In this document: positions 42,918-43,587 of the stretch, piece by piece | How positions within the stretch are numbered: the stretch's first letter is position 1 | How the letters are laid out: each line of letters opens with the position of its first letter | From: Opitutia bacterium | Lineage (GTDB): Bacteria; Verrucomicrobiota; Verrucomicrobiia; Opitutales; Opitutaceae | Reading direction: 5' to 3' | Length of the DNA: 43,587 nucleotides | NCBI GenBank assembly: GCA_947461205.1 | Contig: CANHJG010000033.1 | Location: 1 to 43,587, forward strand | Made by a program: the position numbers and the translations under genes | The notes under the pieces: generated by a model | Seen by the model: the letters and a program-made list of their open reading frames with translations, nothing else | What the model was told of the DNA's origin: nothing | The model's database searches: none

Positions 42918-43098
42918 ACGCGTAACCGCCACTACGGCACGCCCTGCCACCGATCGCGACATGATTTTGCCGCGCTCCGTTGCGGAGATCGCCCCATTTC
43001 TTGCGTTCCCCGGCGGCGTTTCGCACCCACCACCGCGCCAGCAATCGGATTGAGATCGGACCAAATCCTGCCAACGGTCCGGGCTACGCCCACGCCGT

Positions 43099-43587
43099 GC
43101 TGCTCTCGGTGCGGTTTTCGCGACGATCCTGTCGCTCGTCGCCCCTTCGTCCGCACAATCCCAGCCTCCCCGCCTTTCGGCTCCGACCGCACCGACCGGC
43201 TGGACCGCCTCCCCGACGACCACGCATCGCGGTAATCCGGCTTCGCAGCGCTTCGCACGTCCCTCACGACGATGGCGCGCAATCGATCCCGTTGACCCAG
43301 GCGCGCAGCACCCCGGCCACGCGCATCGATCCGATCGAGGGGAACGTCGCCCACCACCTCTTTGGCCAGCAGGGTTACGGCTTCCGCGCATCCTTCCTCA
43401 CGCGGATGAACGACGGCTTCGCCGCGCCCCCGCCGGGGCTAAATTTCACCCGAACCCCGAGCCCGCGCGCGTCCCGATCAATGACTGGCTCGCCGGAGAG
43501 ACGCGCCAACGCATCACCCACCTGATTCTCCGCGGCGACGTGCGCGACGATCCGCGCAGGGTGCTCATGAACGCCCTCGGCCTCACG
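43099..43587 (+). pseudogene. Serpin remnant, frameshifted, cut by the window end
   Basis: Near the right edge two frames carry successive parts of a serpin. One frame reads HHLFGQQGYGFRASFLTRMN (about 43348-43407), the region that in serpins precedes the vDF strand. The other reads KFHPNPEPARVPINDWLAGE (from 43441) and continues TRQRITHLI and VLMNALGLT, matching the serpin pattern INdWV-x3-T-x2-I-x-DLI...LVNA. The shift lies near the C run at about 43425-43434. Upstream, the second frame holds a signal-like segment (GAVFATILSLVAPSSAQ, 43108-43158), but no start codon precedes it before a TGA at 43051. Serpins inhibit proteases through a C-terminal reactive loop, which lies beyond the window. 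The gene seems inactive. Confidence 0.65.

Noticed and set aside
1-43587. CRISPR arrays, insertion sequences, prophage genes or attachment sites
   Set aside because: No regularly spaced repeats, transposase, integrase or terminal inverted repeats were seen in the window.

Overview
The window looks like a chromosomal segment of a Gram-negative, high-GC member of the Verrucomicrobiota, probably close to Opitutaceae. This is an inference from gene content. The clues are lipid A genes with an LpxC-FabZ fusion, a secreted protein ending in two copies of a C-terminal repeat I associate with Opitutaceae, the DUF1552/DUF1592 pair shared with Planctomycetes, a TonB-dependent receptor with a carboxypeptidase-regulatory-like N-terminus, and a Tat-exported Gfo/Idh/MocA protein. 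Almost no gene start carries a Shine-Dalgarno motif; starts are usually preceded by C-rich sequence.

Layout. 1-5.5 kb: a PLP decarboxylase gene broken by an in-frame TAG, a universal stress protein, lpxA and lpxC/fabZ (minus), efp with a terminator, and a beta-carbonic anhydrase. 5.6-11.7 kb (minus): a membrane-anchored Mrr-like nuclease-fold protein, an RlmI-type methyltransferase, a divergent thymidine phosphorylase with terminator, and urate hydroxylase PuuD. 11.8-17.5 kb (plus): argS, a small exported Cys-rich protein with a structured leader, and a 1060-residue redoxin/cytochrome/copper-monooxygenase/Ig fusion. 18.2-23.4 kb (plus): a probable operon pyrR-pyrB-pyrC-CPBP protease-thiL-tsaE. 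23.9-30.6 kb: an RG-rich protein, a zinc alcohol dehydrogenase, tRNA-Leu(GAG), pyrD, an acidic-tail protein and a small CPPC protein. 30.9-35.9 kb (plus): two overlapping small genes and the DUF1552 plus cytochrome/DUF1592 cassette. 36.6-43.6 kb: a TonB-dependent receptor broken by one frameshift, a lower-GC islet, a Gfo/Idh/MocA oxidoreductase, hemB and a serpin remnant.

How the genes fit together. Pyrimidine metabolism is well represented: pyrR, pyrB, pyrC and pyrD make and control UMP, while thymidine phosphorylase salvages. LpxC-FabZ and LpxA supply lipid A and acyl chains for the outer membrane. The secreted multidomain proteins, TonB receptor and Tat oxidoreductase fit a saprophytic, surface-active lifestyle.

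The most notable theme is gene decay in the spacers. Besides the decarboxylase and the receptor, there are frameshifted remnants of a YiiD_C thioesterase, a DUF5069 protein, an H-type lectin domain, a serpin and a short secreted Ser/Gly/Thr-rich protein. No CRISPR array, intact insertion sequence or phage module was seen. I did not find a convincing new multigene system. The best candidates for something undescribed are the leader RNA of the Cys-rich gene, the membrane-tethered Mrr-like protein with altered catalytic motif, the thymidine phosphorylase lacking the family signature, and the EF-P with Asn at its tip.
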